Source: Corynebacterium sp.
GTDB taxonomy: Bacteria > Actinomycetota > Actinomycetes > Mycobacteriales > Mycobacteriaceae
Length of the DNA: 64,000 bases
Direction: 5' to 3'
NCBI RefSeq assembly: GCF_030532195.1
Contig: NZ_JAUNLP010000003.1
Location: 1 to 64,000 of the forward strand
How positions within the stretch are numbered: the stretch's first letter is position 1; each line of letters opens with the position of its first letter. The position numbers and the translations under genes were made by a program. The notes under the pieces were generated by a model. It was not told the DNA's origin. It did no database searches and saw nothing but the letters and a program-made list of their open reading frames with translations. Of the stretch, positions 27,184 to 37,059 are shown one piece after another.

Positions 27184-27199
27184 TAGACCGATTGGTCTA
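27184..27199. promoter_or_regulatory. McbR box B2 between cysZ and fpr2
   Basis: TAGAC-CGATTG-GTCTA, a perfect McbR operator 35 bases from box B1 and 49 bases before the fpr2 start. Confidence 0.9.
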
Positions 27200-27247
27200 C
27201 GATTAGCAATCGCAAACTACGGAAGATACGAAAAGGACCCCATCCAA

Positions 27248-28750
27248 ATGACCTCGAATTCCACCTCCACCGCCGGCGACTCCACGTCGCTGCCCAATTT
27301 GTCCGAGACCACCACGCCTCTTCGCGTCGCCGTCGTGGGCTCCGGCCCAGCCGGCATCTACGCATCTGATGCCCTGATGAAGTCCGGCCGCGACGTCTCC
27401 ATCGACCTCTTCGAGCGACTGCCAGCACCGTTTGGCCTCATCCGCTACGGCGTGGCTCCAGACCACCCCCGGATTAAGGGCATTATCAAGTCCCTGCACC
27501 GAGTTTTGGACAAGCCTCAAGTGCGGCTGCTGGGCAACGTGGACGTCGGAAAGCAAGTGTCCGTCGACGAGCTGCGCGAGTTCTACGATGCAATCATTTT
27601 CGCCACGGGTGCCACCGGTGACCGCGACCTCAACATTCCAGGCTCTGAACTGCCTGAACACCACGGTGCAGGTGAGTTTGTCGGTTTCTACGACTCCCAT
27701 CCAGAGTTCTCCCGCGACTGGGATTTGTCGGCGGAGTCCGTCGCAGTTGTCGGCGTGGGAAATGTCGGCCTCGACGTCGCGCGCATCCTGGCAAAAACTG
27801 CCGACGAGCTGCATGTAACTGAAATTGCCGACAATGTTCACGCCGGCTTGTCCAAGAATGCGGCCCGCGAGATTCATGTCTTTGGCCGCCGCGGCCCGGC
27901 GCAGGCGAAGTTCACGCCGCTGGAGCTAAAGGAGCTCGATCACTCCGACACCATCGAGGTCTTCGTCAACCCGGAGGACATTCAGTACGACACCGCCTCC
28001 GAAAACGCTCGGCGCGAGTCCAAGATCACCGACCAGGTCTGCACGATTATCGAAAACTACGCCATCCGCGAGCCGAAGGGCGCGCCACACAAGCTCTACA
28101 TCCACTTCTTCGAGTCCCCGGTAGAAATCATCGGTGAGCAGGGAGAAGACGGCGAGCGCCACGTCACCGCCATCCGCACCGAACGCACGGAACTCGACGG
28201 CAACGGCGGCGTGCGCGGCACCGGCGAATTCACCGAATGGCCGGTCGGCGCGGTCTACCGCGCGGTCGGTTACCGCTCTGATGCCGTCGTCGGCGTGCCA
28301 TTCGACACCGCTACTAACACGATTCCGGATGCCGGTGGGCGCGTGCTTGACGACGTCGATGGCGACCACCTTCAAGGTCTCTACACCACCGGCTGGATTC
28401 GCCGTGGCCCGGTCGGGTTGATTGGTAACACCAAGGGTGATGCCAACGAAACTGTCAGCAATCTCATCGCTGACTGGGAAGCGGGTCGCCTGGCTGCACC
28501 GACCAAGCCCACGCATAACGACGTCGACGAGTTCCTGGCCAATAAGGGCCTCCATGTCACCACCTGGGCTGGTTGGCATGCACTCGATGCAGCTGAGCGC
28601 GCTGCTGGCCAGGCCGAGGGCCGCGAGCGCAAGAAGCTGGTGGAGTGGGCGGACATGGTTGCAGCCTCCACCGTCGAGTTTGAGCCTGATGCCGAGGAAG
28701 TCGCCGAAACTGTCCGCGAGGCCGTCGCGGAGACTGTTGCCGCCAACTAG
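27248..28750 (+). CDS. fpr2: Ferredoxin-NADP+ reductase Fpr2 (sulfur regulon)
   Basis: 500 residues from the ATG at 27248 (AAAGGA upstream). It has the same fold and motifs as FprA: VVGSGPAGIYASD, LIRYGVAPDHP, VVGVGNVGLDVARIL, HVFGRRGPAQAKF and TTGWIRRGPVGLIGNTKGDA. It has a longer Ser/Thr-rich N-terminus and a C-terminal acidic tail. In C. glutamicum the equivalent gene is divergent from cysIXHDNYZ and is thought to supply electrons to sulfite reduction. The two McbR boxes just upstream fit that role. A 26-base stretch near 28085 is identical to fprA. Confidence 0.92.
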   Translation: MTSNSTSTAGDSTSLPNLSETTTPLRVAVVGSGPAGIYASDALMKSGRDVSIDLFERLPAPFGLIRYGVAPDHPRIKGIIKSLHRVLDKPQVRLLGNVDVGKQVSVDELREFYDAIIFATGATGDRDLNIPGSELPEHHGAGEFVGFYDSHPEFSRDWDLSAESVAVVGVGNVGLDVARILAKTADELHVTEIADNVHAGLSKNAAREIHVFGRRGPAQAKFTPLELKELDHSDTIEVFVNPEDIQYDTASENARRESKITDQVCTIIENYAIREPKGAPHKLYIHFFESPVEIIGEQGEDGERHVTAIRTERTELDGNGGVRGTGEFTEWPVGAVYRAVGYRSDAVVGVPFDTATNTIPDAGGRVLDDVDGDHLQGLYTTGWIRRGPVGLIGNTKGDANETVSNLIADWEAGRLAAPTKPTHNDVDEFLANKGLHVTTWAGWHALDAAERAAGQAEGRERKKLVEWADMVAASTVEFEPDAEEVAETVREAVAETVAAN

Positions 28751-28765
28751 GCGGCATACAGCGAC

Positions 28766-28792
28766 ACTGCTCCCGGGCTAGCCCCGGGCAGT
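28766..28792. other. GC-rich imperfect hairpin after fpr2
   Basis: ACTGC and GCAGT close an imperfect stem holding CCCGGG on both sides of a CTAG loop. There is no T tract, so it is only a possible terminator or processing hairpin. Confidence 0.35.
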
Positions 28793-28852
28793 GGGTCTCC
28801 CCCACAGCCCGGGAATATGCACGTCAACTGGGTTTGAGATTAGAGTTAGAAC

Positions 28853-29371
28853 ATGGCTTATCATGCAGACTCATCCGACCTGGACGTCAAGGAAGTTCTC
28901 ACCTGGGACGGCTTCGGCGTAGCCTCCCGTGAACTCGCACAGCAAATCGTCGACTCCGGCTACGAGCCGGAAATCATCATCGCAGTCGCCCGAGGTGGCC
29001 TGCTTCCGGCTGGTGCCCTGAGCTACACCATGGGCGTCAAGCTCTCTGACGCAATTAACGTCGAGTTCTACACCGACGTGGCAGAAACGCTGCCGGACCC
29101 GGTTCTCCTGGAGCCGCTGCTGGACATTGAATCCATTTCCAACCGTCGCCTGCTCGTTGTCGACGATGTGGCTGACTCCGGCCGCACCCTACACCTGGTG
29201 CTCGACCTGCTCAGCAAGCATGGCGCTGAGGTTCGCTCGGCTGTGCTCTACGGCAAGTCCCGCTCGGAGATTTCCCCGGACTATGTCTGGAAGCACACCG
29301 ATGACTGGATCGTCTTCCCGTGGTCGGCTGAGCCGCCCGTGGAAAAGTCCACGGACAAGCCAGCACAATAG
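28853..29371 (+). CDS. Purine-type phosphoribosyltransferase
   Basis: A 172-residue PRTase-fold enzyme. The PRPP-binding loop is LLVVDDVADSGRTLHLVLDLL, and EIIIAVARGGLLPAGALSYTMG is the substrate-side PPi loop. It likely salvages a purine base (guanine or xanthine) onto PRPP. Its neighbour purT and the nearby nucleoside hydrolase and purA support a purine role. It converges with purT at a 28-base gap. The exact base is not determined. Confidence 0.8.
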   Translation: MAYHADSSDLDVKEVLTWDGFGVASRELAQQIVDSGYEPEIIIAVARGGLLPAGALSYTMGVKLSDAINVEFYTDVAETLPDPVLLEPLLDIESISNRRLLVVDDVADSGRTLHLVLDLLSKHGAEVRSAVLYGKSRSEISPDYVWKHTDDWIVFPWSAEPPVEKSTDKPAQ

Positions 29372-29399
29372 GCGGCACTAGAGGGGGGAGGGGAAAGTT

Positions 29400-30623
29400 C
29401 TACTCCCCCAGCTCAACAACCTTAATCTTCGAAGCCGCCTCCGACGCACGCTCGCGGGCGGCATCCACCGAATCGGCGGTGGAAATAGCCACACCCATGC
29501 GACGGCGCGGGCCTGCCACCGGCTTGCCGAAGATACGAATATCGGTCTCCGGGATGGCCAGGGCCTCCGCCTGACCGGTGTAGCCCGGCTGCTTGATGTC
29601 AGCGCCGCCGTAGACAACTGCGGAGGCTCCCGGCGACACCAAGGTGACGTCGATAGGCAGCCCCAGCACGGCGCGCGCGTGCAGCTCGAACTCGGAGAAT
29701 CGCTGCGACCCCATGGTGACCATGCCGGTGTCGTGCGGGCGCGGGCTGACCTCGGAGAACCAGACCTCGTCGCCGCGGACGAACAGCTCCACGCCGAAGA
29801 TGCCGCGGCCACCCAGCGCGTTGGTGATGCGCGCGGCCACGGAACGAGCGTTGTCCAGGGCGTTTTCGCTCATTGCAGCTGGCTGCCAGGACTCAACGTA
29901 GTCACCATCTTGCTGACGGTGGCCGATTGGTTCACAGAACCAGGTGGCGTCCTCGCCGGTTTCCGGATCGATGGAGCGGACGGTCAGCAGCGTGATTTCG
30001 TAGTCGAAGTCGACGAAGCCCTCCACGATGACGCGGCCGGAGTCAACGCGACCGCCGCTCATGGCGTAATCCCAGGCAGTCTGCACATCTTCCGGAGAGC
30101 GCAGCGTGGACTGCCCCTTACCCGAGGAGCTCATCACCGGCTTGACCACGCATGGGAAACCAATCTCGTCGACTGCGGCGGTGAACTCTTCGAAGCTGGA
30201 GGCGAACTTGTACCGCGAGGTCGGCAGACCGACCTCTTCTGCGGCCAGACGACGAATACCCTCACGGTTCATAGTCAGCTGCGTTGCGCGTGCAGTCGGA
30301 ATAACCGTGACATCCAGCGTTTCATCGGCCTCGATTTCCGCTAGCACATCGGTGGCTAGCGCCTCAATCTCCGGCACGATAAAGTGCGGCTTGACCTGCA
30401 GAATCAAGTCCCGAAGAGCACCTGAATCCGACATATCCAGCACGTAGGCGTAGTGAGCTACCTGGTGCGCCGGCGCGAACTCATAACGGTCCGCCGCGTG
30501 GACCTCAACGCCGAGACGCTGGAAGGCAATGGTCACCTCCTTACCAAGCTCGCCAGAGCCGAGCAGGAGGACACGCGTTGCTCCCGGCTGGTACGGGGTT
30601 CCAGTGACTTCAGGGGTAAACAT
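29400..30623 (-). CDS. purT: Formate-dependent phosphoribosylglycinamide formyltransferase
   Basis: 407 residues from the ATG at 30623. PurT makes formyl-GAR from formate, ATP and GAR, the folate-independent third step of purine synthesis. ATP-grasp features are visible: the N-terminal [23 protein letters not shown] (ATP loop), [17 protein letters not shown] and the C-terminal [13 protein letters not shown]. No clear ribosome site precedes the ATG; an in-frame GTG (SAVDESEF) is an alternative, and leaderless translation is possible. Confidence 0.92.
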   Translation of the reverse strand: MFTPEVTGTPYQPGATRVLLLGSGELGKEVTIAFQRLGVEVHAADRYEFAPAHQVAHYAYVLDMSDSGALRDLILQVKPHFIVPEIEALATDVLAEIEADETLDVTVIPTARATQLTMNREGIRRLAAEEVGLPTSRYKFASSFEEFTAAVDEIGFPCVVKPVMSSSGKGQSTLRSPEDVQTAWDYAMSGGRVDSGRVIVEGFVDFDYEITLLTVRSIDPETGEDATWFCEPIGHRQQDGDYVESWQPAAMSENALDNARSVAARITNALGGRGIFGVELFVRGDEVWFSEVSPRPHDTGMVTMGSQRFSEFELHARAVLGLPIDVTLVSPGASAVVYGGADIKQPGYTGQAEALAIPETDIRIFGKPVAGPRRRMGVAISTADSVDAARERASEAASKIKVVELGE

Positions 30624-30726
30624 CGAGGTGAACTCGCTTTCGTCTACGGCACTTACGCTGCCACACCAGCAGCGGTGAGGATGAATCTGTCTAAAGCATA
30701 CGGCCACGGCCGCAGCCTGGGGGAAT

Positions 30727-31758
30727 CTAGCGGGGGAAAACGCGCGCAAACTCAGCCAGCGCCGCGTCACGGTCAGCCGCCAATACGACGTTGGCTTCCG
30801 CGCCCGCCGGGTCTTCAATGACCTGTCCACGTCGCGCGGGCTGATTGGCAAAAGTCTGCTTATCGACGCCCACGAGACGGCACTTCTTTGTCACACCAGT
30901 AACAGTGCCCACTGCCACCATCGCGGCAAAGAGGTCATGGACCTGTGCCTTGTAGCCCACGCCAACGCCTTGGTGGAACTCGAAGTAGAACTTCAGCGAG
31001 CGACGCAGAACACGCAGCAACTCCGAATTCATCCCAGCATCACGCCAGGAGAAAATCTCCGGATCACTAATCGTGATTGTTTCGGTGACATTCAGTGGCA
31101 CGACCGTGGGCACAGGAGCACCAGCTGCCGCAGCGAGGCTGCGCACGGCATCTTCTGGCCGCTCCACGCTCACCGCACCTGCAGTGCCAAAGACCTCGGT
31201 CACTGCGGTTGGATCTACCCAGAAATTCCACTCTGCAAACTCGGTGACATTGCCTTGGTAGGCTAACGCGCCACCCATGATGGTGACACCGGCCAGCTCC
31301 CGCATCAGCTCCGGATACTTCTTCAGCGCGGCAACATAAGTAGTCATCGGGCCGGTGACAAGAAGGTGCACCTTCTCACCTACCGAGCGAGCCTGTTCAA
31401 TCACGCGGCGCCACAGCGCCAGCGGATCCGCCTCCCCACCGCGGCCCGGCTCATAAATCACGGCCGGCGGTGCCAGGTTGTAACCGAGCCCGTAGGGGCC
31501 ATGTGTTTCCGGAGTCGTGGTCAACTCACGGTCAGCTGGTCCTTCAAAGCCGCTGACCACGGGAACGTCCGGGCAGCCACACAGGTTCAGCATGTACTTG
31601 GTGTTGCGAGCGGACCACGCAGCGGTGGTATTACCACCGGCGCAGGTCACACCCACCAGCTCGATCTCCCCGGCAGTATGCAAACCTGCGAGGTAGACCA
31701 ATGCAAGACTGTCATCGATACCAGTGTCAACGTCGGCAAGCACCTTGATTCGCGTCAT
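30727..31758 (-). CDS. Nucleoside hydrolase (IunH family)
   Basis: A 343-residue ribonucleoside hydrolase. The calcium-binding motif DVDTGIDD lies at residues 9-16, [16 protein letters not shown] follows, and the conserved LLVTGPMTT and [12 protein letters not shown] segments are present. It splits the N-glycosidic bond of nucleosides for base salvage, matching the adjacent phosphoribosyltransferase and purT. Purine or pyrimidine preference cannot be told. No signal peptide is present. Confidence 0.9.
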   Translation of the reverse strand: MTRIKVLADVDTGIDDSLALVYLAGLHTAGEIELVGVTCAGGNTTAAWSARNTKYMLNLCGCPDVPVVSGFEGPADRELTTTPETHGPYGLGYNLAPPAVIYEPGRGGEADPLALWRRVIEQARSVGEKVHLLVTGPMTTYVAALKKYPELMRELAGVTIMGGALAYQGNVTEFAEWNFWVDPTAVTEVFGTAGAVSVERPEDAVRSLAAAAGAPVPTVVPLNVTETITISDPEIFSWRDAGMNSELLRVLRRSLKFYFEFHQGVGVGYKAQVHDLFAAMVAVGTVTGVTKKCRLVGVDKQTFANQPARRGQVIEDPAGAEANVVLAADRDAALAEFARVFPR

Positions 31759-31841
31759 GCGTCAAGTGTGGCACGAAACACGTCCGCGCGGCATGGGCAA
31801 CTAGGACCCGATGGGGGCACTAATTGGTTGCCATCGCCGGT

Positions 31842-33080
31842 TCACGCACTGGGGGCCGGCTCCGGCAGCGGCATGCCCAGCTCCTCGAGCACCTCGCGCA
31901 GGCGAGTTGGGTAGTCGGTGATGATGCCATCGACACCAGCGGCAATCTGCTCGCGCATGGTCTCCTTTTCGTTGACAGTCCACGGCACGACTTTCATGCC
32001 GGCCTCATGCGCGCGGGAAATCAGCTCTGGCGTGGCGACTGGGTGGTAGTCCGCATCCGACGGCTTCTTGCCATAAGGAATACTGTGCGTCGGCGACAGC
32101 ACCTGCACGCCCAGCTGCTTGGCGGCCTCGATGATGTCACCGCCGACCTCGTCGTAATTGACATCACCCGTCCACGGCGAGTCCTTCTTCCACGTGGTCT
32201 CATCCCACAGCATGACCAGCGGAATCTCTGGGTTCCGCTCGGCGACCAGCGGCAGTGAACGCCAATCGAAGGACTGAACCATCACGCGGTCGGCCACACC
32301 AGCGCGGTCAATCTCATCCAGGATGACATCAACGAACTCCTGCGGCTCCGCCGAATCACCGCGCTTTTCGCCCTCAATCTTGGTCTCAATATTGAAGTGG
32401 ATGTTCTTGTTGTCCTTGGTCAGCTCGAACAGCTCCGGCAGGGTCATCATCTTGTTGCCCTGAATTGGCTCCGCGTCCGGGAAGTCCTCGAGCTTCTTGT
32501 CACAGACCAAGGTCTGTACCTGCTCGTAGGTCAAATCATGCACGAGCTTGCCGACGTAGGGGTACTGCGGATCGCCCTCCGCCACAGGCTCGGTATCCGA
32601 GCACTTGTCATCCTGCACCTCCGGGTCGTGCCAGACCATTGGCACACCGTCCTTGGTCAGGACGATATCCAGCTCCAGCGTGGTCACACCCAGCTCGAGC
32701 GAATTGGCCATCGCCTGCTTGGACTCCTCCGTCCACTGACCACGCCCACCGCGGTGCGACTGCAGGTCAAAGCCCTCTGGCAGCTTTGCCACTGCCTCCG
32801 GCCGCGAGTTAGCTGCCGGATTCAGCGCTGCGACGTCCTGCTTCGGAAAGCCCTTCTTCTCGCTCGCCGTTGTGCTGACCGCGCTGGCGCTGCTCGACAT
32901 GCTTGACGACGGCGCCGCGTCCACCTCACCTTCATTGCTGCAGGCGACGATCGGAGAGATAGCAAAAGCACCCATAGCGATGGCCGCAATTGCGCGGCGA
33001 GTGCTATGAGCGCGAGGGGTCTGGTTCTGCTCGTCAAAAATGGAGTCAGATGCGTTGTTAGATGCGTTATTAGGAGCCAT
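31842..33080 (-). CDS. Glycerophosphodiester phosphodiesterase lipoprotein (GlpQ-like)
   Basis: 412 residues. A signal peptide with RR at 28-29 leads to lipobox VAC with Cys 47, so the enzyme is anchored outside the membrane. The GDPD catalytic residues appear as SHRGGRGQWTEES and LELDIVLTKDGVPMVWHDPEVQ. It hydrolyses glycerophosphodiesters to glycerol 3-phosphate and an alcohol. The first residues carry a duplicated NNAS encoded by a 12-bp DNA tandem repeat (33048-33071). Confidence 0.9.
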   Translation of the reverse strand: MAPNNASNNASDSIFDEQNQTPRAHSTRRAIAAIAMGAFAISPIVACSNEGEVDAAPSSSMSSSASAVSTTASEKKGFPKQDVAALNPAANSRPEAVAKLPEGFDLQSHRGGRGQWTEESKQAMANSLELGVTTLELDIVLTKDGVPMVWHDPEVQDDKCSDTEPVAEGDPQYPYVGKLVHDLTYEQVQTLVCDKKLEDFPDAEPIQGNKMMTLPELFELTKDNKNIHFNIETKIEGEKRGDSAEPQEFVDVILDEIDRAGVADRVMVQSFDWRSLPLVAERNPEIPLVMLWDETTWKKDSPWTGDVNYDEVGGDIIEAAKQLGVQVLSPTHSIPYGKKPSDADYHPVATPELISRAHEAGMKVVPWTVNEKETMREQIAAGVDGIITDYPTRLREVLEELGMPLPEPAPSA

Positions 33081-33213
33081 GGCCGGTGAATCTCCTTTTA
33101 AGGCGTAGCGTCGGCGGTTTACGAATCACAAAAATCTGTGTTGTGCGCAACTACTGTAAACCGGCCTGATGGTGCTCGCATCTGGAGAGAGACTCAGCCT
33201 GGCACGGGGGCCA

Positions 33214-33858
33214 CTACGGTGTTGGAATCTCACCGTCCTGTGAGACCTGTGACCCATTCCAGGAGTACGTCACAGGAGCGTTGTACTGGTCTTTAAACGC
33301 GAAAGCACCACCATCTTCCATCATTGCATCGGAGTCGAAGAAGTTGACCGTGACGGTATTGCCATCGCCTTCTACCGAGTTAATCGTCTGCGGGCCTCCG
33401 GCTGTGCCTACGTACTTGCCCTTGTGGAAAAGCAGAACTGCACTCTCAGTCGTTGAATGTGGGGCCTCAGACTGGACCACATATACGTAGGTCAAGTCAC
33501 TGGTGCTATCCCAATTGGTATCTTCGGTTGCATTCCATTGCCCGAAATCGGCCGGTTCGACTTCCTGCAGTGAAGCGATCGCCGCAGCAATAGCCTCGTC
33601 CTGGGTGAGGTCTGCGGACGTAGAAGAGCCCCCATCCGAGTCGGTGTCATCGACATCCGGGTTGGGGGCTTCAGCCACCTGACTGTCTTCTTCAACAACA
33701 GTGGTGGTTGTGGTAACTACGGTGGCCGTCTCTTCGTTCGCGTTAGGAGTGGAATTCGGTGCTGCAGTCTCATCAGTGGAGCAACCGGACAACGCCACTA
33801 CACTTACGACTGCCGCGCTAACCAGCATCGACCCACGGCGAACTAAACGACCATTCAT
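33214..33858 (-). CDS. LppP/LprE-like lipoprotein
   Basis: 214 residues from the ATG at 33858. Signal peptide with lipobox LSGC (Cys 26), then a Thr/Val/Glu/Asp-rich linker (about 27-90), then a 120-residue domain containing VLLFHKGKYVGT and ending in YSWNGSQVSQDGEIP. The HKG-x-hydrophobic-VG core and the closing G-x-IP are shared with the neighbouring secreted protein upstream and resemble the mycobacterial LppP/LprE lipoprotein family. Function unknown; cell-surface location is expected. Confidence 0.7.
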   Translation of the reverse strand: MNGRLVRRGSMLVSAAVVSVVALSGCSTDETAAPNSTPNANEETATVVTTTTTVVEEDSQVAEAPNPDVDDTDSDGGSSTSADLTQDEAIAAAIASLQEVEPADFGQWNATEDTNWDSTSDLTYVYVVQSEAPHSTTESAVLLFHKGKYVGTAGGPQTINSVEGDGNTVTVNFFDSDAMMEDGGAFAFKDQYNAPVTYSWNGSQVSQDGEIPTP

Positions 33859-33961
33859 ATCTGGAACACCCACTACTATCTCGAGCTCACAATTACAGCG
33901 ACAGCGCAGCCTTTTTACGCTCTCGTCTGAATTGAGTTTACCTGGGTGAACCAGGCATTTC

Positions 33962-34534
33962 TTAGAAAGTCGGCTTGGAAGTGTTCGGAATCTTTCCCTC
34001 GTGAACGACGTGGTCGCCGTCCCAGAAGAAGTGAACGTTCGAAGTGAACTTGCCTGCCTCAGAGTTCGGGGCACCAGCGGCTTCCTGAGCTTCCCAGTCC
34101 TGGTAGATGACCGAGATGCCCTTGCCGTCTGGAGTTGGGGTGACCTTGTTGATGTGCTGTGGGTGGTTGGAGTCGATACCGACGAACTCACCCTTGTGGA
34201 ACATCAGCAGCACAGTGGTGAACTGCGAGTTGCCCTGGCGAGTCTGCTCAGCCAGCGCGAAGCTTAAGTCGCTGCATGGGTTGAAGTTGGAAGTGCCGGT
34301 GTACTTCCAACCATCGTGGTTGTTCGGGTGCTCCTTGTTGACCTTGGCAAGAGCCTGTTCGATCTCAGGTGCCTGCGGGTTTGGAGCGCAGTCGCTCGCA
34401 TTTGCCGGAGCCGGTGCTGGGGCTGCCTGTGCTGCAGGGGCTGCAATTGCACCGCCAGCTGCGGAGAGCAACATCGCACCGGAAAGTACTGCGGAAGCTG
34501 CCAGTCGTTGTACTCGTTGTCCTGTGTTTTGCAT
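33962..34534 (-). CDS. Secreted LppP/LprE-like protein
   Basis: 190 residues from the ATG at 34534 (a GTG at 34543 is an alternative). A Sec signal peptide ends around AIAAPAAQAAPA and has no lipobox, so it is probably released. The domain contains VLLMFHKGEFVGID and ends with FFWDGDHVVHEGKIP, the same pattern as the adjacent lipoprotein gene. Two Cys (NASDCAPN and NFNPCSDL) could form a disulfide. The pair probably arose by tandem duplication. Confidence 0.7.
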   Translation of the reverse strand: MQNTGQRVQRLAASAVLSGAMLLSAAGGAIAAPAAQAAPAPAPANASDCAPNPQAPEIEQALAKVNKEHPNNHDGWKYTGTSNFNPCSDLSFALAEQTRQGNSQFTTVLLMFHKGEFVGIDSNHPQHINKVTPTPDGKGISVIYQDWEAQEAAGAPNSEAGKFTSNVHFFWDGDHVVHEGKIPNTSKPTF

Positions 34535-34599
34535 GAAAACCACACGCCTTCTGTCATTGGGACTTCTGTCGTTGGACTACGCGGTGACGCCCACGATAC

Positions 34600-34644
34600 A
34601 AAAAAGACCCTGGGATGCCAGCCGAAACTGGCAACTCCCAGAGC
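34600..34644 (-). terminator. Intrinsic terminator after purA
   Basis: On the minus strand CTGGGA and TGCCAG (34628-34641) pair with CTGGCA and TCCCAG (34610-34621), followed by GGTCTTTTTTG. Strong stem with a T tract in the direction of purA. Confidence 0.8.
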
Positions 34645-34801
34645 CTTCCTCAAACCTGCAAATGTTCTTTTAAACAACTACCTGCGGGTTCGACGCCCAA
34701 AATTTTTAGTTAACAGTTCGATAACGCCGGTCTATTCCCTGCCAAAATCGAACCGGCAACGAGCCAAACTACAGCGCTAAAAGTAGCACTAACAGCACTA
34801 A

Positions 34802-36091
34802 CTAGTTCTCCAGCACGTCGTTGACAACGATGGTCTGATCGCGGCCCGGGCCAACACCGATGTAGGAAATACGAGCACCAGAGAGCTCCTCCAGGCGGTT
34901 CAGGTAATCCTTGGCCTTGTCCGGCAGCTCATCGAAGGTACGGCAGCCAGTGATGTCCTCGTCCCACGCCGGCATGGTCTCGTAAATCGGGACAGCGTGG
35001 TGGAACTCCGACTGAGTCAGCGGCATCTCGTCGTGGCGGACACCATCGACATCGTAAGCAACACAAATCGGAATCTCGCCGATGCCGGTCAGCACGTCCA
35101 GCTTGGTGATGAACAGATCAGTGAAGCCATTAACACGGGCAGCGTAGCGGGCCAGCACCGAGTCGTACCAGCCACAACGGCGCTTACGGCCGGTGTTGAC
35201 ACCGACCTCACCACCGGTGGTCTGCAGGTACTCGCCCCACTTGTCAAACAGCTCCGTCGGGAACGGGCCGGCACCAACGCGGGTGGTGTAGGCCTTCATA
35301 ATGCCCAGCACGGACGTGATCTTCGTCGGGCCAATGCCGGAGCCCACGCAGGCGCCACCGGCGGTCGGGTTCGACGAGGTCACAAATGGGTAGGTGCCGT
35401 GGTCAACATCGAGCATGGTGGCCTGGCCGCCCTCCATGAGGACGTGCTTGCCAGCATCCAGCGCCTGGTTGAGCTCATACTCCGAGTCAATAATCATCGG
35501 ACGCAGGCGATCTGCGTAACTCATGAAGTACTCGAAAATCTCGTCCGGGTCGATGGCGCGACGGTTGTACAGCTTCACCAGAATCTGATTCTTCTGGTGC
35601 AGCGAAGACTCAATCTTCTGACGCAGAATTGACTCGTCCAGAATGTCCTGAACACGCAGGCCCACACGGCTGACCTTGTCGGCGTAGGTCGGGCCAATGC
35701 CACGCCCCGTGGTGCCGATAGCGCGCTTGCCCAGGAAACGCTCGGTCACGCGGTCCAGCGTCTGGTGGTACGGCGCGACCATGTGGGCATTACCGGAAAC
35801 GCGGAGGCGAGATGCCTTTGCACCGCGGGCTTCGAGACCATCGATTTCGTCGAAAAGCGCCTCGAGATTAACCACGCAGCCATTGCCGATAATCGGAGTA
35901 GCGTTTTCCGACAGCACACCGGCTGGCAGCAGCTTCAGTTCGTACTTCTCACCGCCGACAACGACAGTGTGGCCTGCGTTGTTGCCTCCGTTGGGCTTGA
36001 CGACGTAATCAACACGGCCACCGAGAATATCGGTTGCCTTGCCCTTGCCTTCGTCGCCCCACTGAGCACCGACGATAATGATTGCGGCCAT
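34802..36091 (-). CDS. purA: Adenylosuccinate synthetase
   Basis: 429 residues. P-loop-like [14 protein letters not shown] near the start, [14 protein letters not shown], catalytic [13 protein letters not shown] and [14 protein letters not shown]. It joins IMP and aspartate using GTP in the first committed step to AMP. It is divergent from the unknown gene at 36142 across 50 bases and is followed by a terminator. Confidence 0.97.
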   Translation of the reverse strand: MAAIIIVGAQWGDEGKGKATDILGGRVDYVVKPNGGNNAGHTVVVGGEKYELKLLPAGVLSENATPIIGNGCVVNLEALFDEIDGLEARGAKASRLRVSGNAHMVAPYHQTLDRVTERFLGKRAIGTTGRGIGPTYADKVSRVGLRVQDILDESILRQKIESSLHQKNQILVKLYNRRAIDPDEIFEYFMSYADRLRPMIIDSEYELNQALDAGKHVLMEGGQATMLDVDHGTYPFVTSSNPTAGGACVGSGIGPTKITSVLGIMKAYTTRVGAGPFPTELFDKWGEYLQTTGGEVGVNTGRKRRCGWYDSVLARYAARVNGFTDLFITKLDVLTGIGEIPICVAYDVDGVRHDEMPLTQSEFHHAVPIYETMPAWDEDITGCRTFDELPDKAKDYLNRLEELSGARISYIGVGPGRDQTIVVNDVLEN

Positions 36092-36141
36092 AGTCCTACT
36101 TCAACTCCTGGATTGCATACGACGCATTAGAGTGTAGTCCT

Positions 36142-37059
36142 ATGCGTATTGTTGTGCTGCAGTGTGGCCCCGATGTACCCGCGTTTTCTCAATTGCTCGA
36201 TCAATCGTGGAGCGCATCGGCACGTTCTACACCCCCTACCTATGAGCTTCACGACGTCGCGGTCATCCCCACTCGCAAAGAGTTGGCCTTTATTGATGTG
36301 CTGGCAAAGGAAGTCCTGCCGGTCGATACCACACCGACCCCAGAGGAGATTTCCAAGCAGAAAAAGGTCGAGCACCTCGGGGCTCCGCAATCCGCTCCGC
36401 AGCAGCCCAGCGAACCCCTGCGCGTCGTGGTAGTCGGCATCGATGCGGCGCTGGCGGCTGTTGCCACATACCTGATGCGCAAGAATCTACTGTGGATTGA
36501 ATTGGCACACGTACCCACCGCGCCATCAACAGCGGCGAAAAACTGGGCCATCGCAGATGGTCAGGGCCTGGATGCAGCGGCGGCGCTGACCCATCCGACC
36601 ATGCCGGTGCCGTTGATTCGCGATGACACCGGCCACGCCATTGTGGGCTATGCCCTACTGACCGAGCCCGGTATCACCGGCGTGTCCTCGGCCACGGGCT
36701 TTACCGGTGAGGTCTACGTCGATGAGAACCAGATGTTCTCCGGCACCTCGACAGGACTGCAGATTCGCCCCATCCCAGATGCCCCGGGCATTGTTGCGGC
36801 GGAGGTTCCGGCACCGCCAGCACCTGAGGGCGATAGCGCCGACGGACGAGGTCGCGGGCTATTTGGGTGGCTTAGGCGAGGGCGCCGTCGACAAGCGGAA
36901 GAGACCCCAGCGCGACAGCTGCATCGCCCTATGACGGGGCGTGCGGTGCAGGTCGGCAGCCTCGGCTTTCGCTATGTGCGCGACGGCGTGGAGTCGCGCA
37001 AGCCCCGCGAGAAAACGACTCTGTATCGACACTTGCGCGATCTCCAGATTGTGCACTAG
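36142..37059 (+). CDS. Unknown protein with a possible degenerate lipid-kinase-like core
   Basis: 305 residues, no signal peptide or membrane helix. I do not recognise it as a named family. The region about 94-150 (LRVVVVGIDAALAAVATYL, then HVPTAPSTAAKNWAIADGQGLDAAAAL) has the same order of elements as the diacylglycerol/NAD-kinase fold: strand, nucleotide loop, helix, P-x-GTAxNxA and the following helix. The catalytic GGDGT would be replaced by GIDAA. The C-terminal part is basic (RRGRRRQ) and ends in a conserved-looking RPMTGRAVQVGSLGFRYVRDGV. It sits divergent to purA, as a conserved corynebacterial gene appears to do. Confidence 0.6.
   Translation: MRIVVLQCGPDVPAFSQLLDQSWSASARSTPPTYELHDVAVIPTRKELAFIDVLAKEVLPVDTTPTPEEISKQKKVEHLGAPQSAPQQPSEPLRVVVVGIDAALAAVATYLMRKNLLWIELAHVPTAPSTAAKNWAIADGQGLDAAAALTHPTMPVPLIRDDTGHAIVGYALLTEPGITGVSSATGFTGEVYVDENQMFSGTSTGLQIRPIPDAPGIVAAEVPAPPAPEGDSADGRGRGLFGWLRRGRRRQAEETPARQLHRPMTGRAVQVGSLGFRYVRDGVESRKPREKTTLYRHLRDLQIVH

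Noticed and set aside
28766..28792. GC-rich hairpin after fpr2 as an intrinsic terminator
   Set aside because: The stem has bulges and no T tract; kept only as a low-confidence structure.
33127..33145. CACA-N6-TGTG near the GlpQ-like gene as a GlxR site
   Set aside because: The half-sites are in the reverse order relative to the GlxR consensus.
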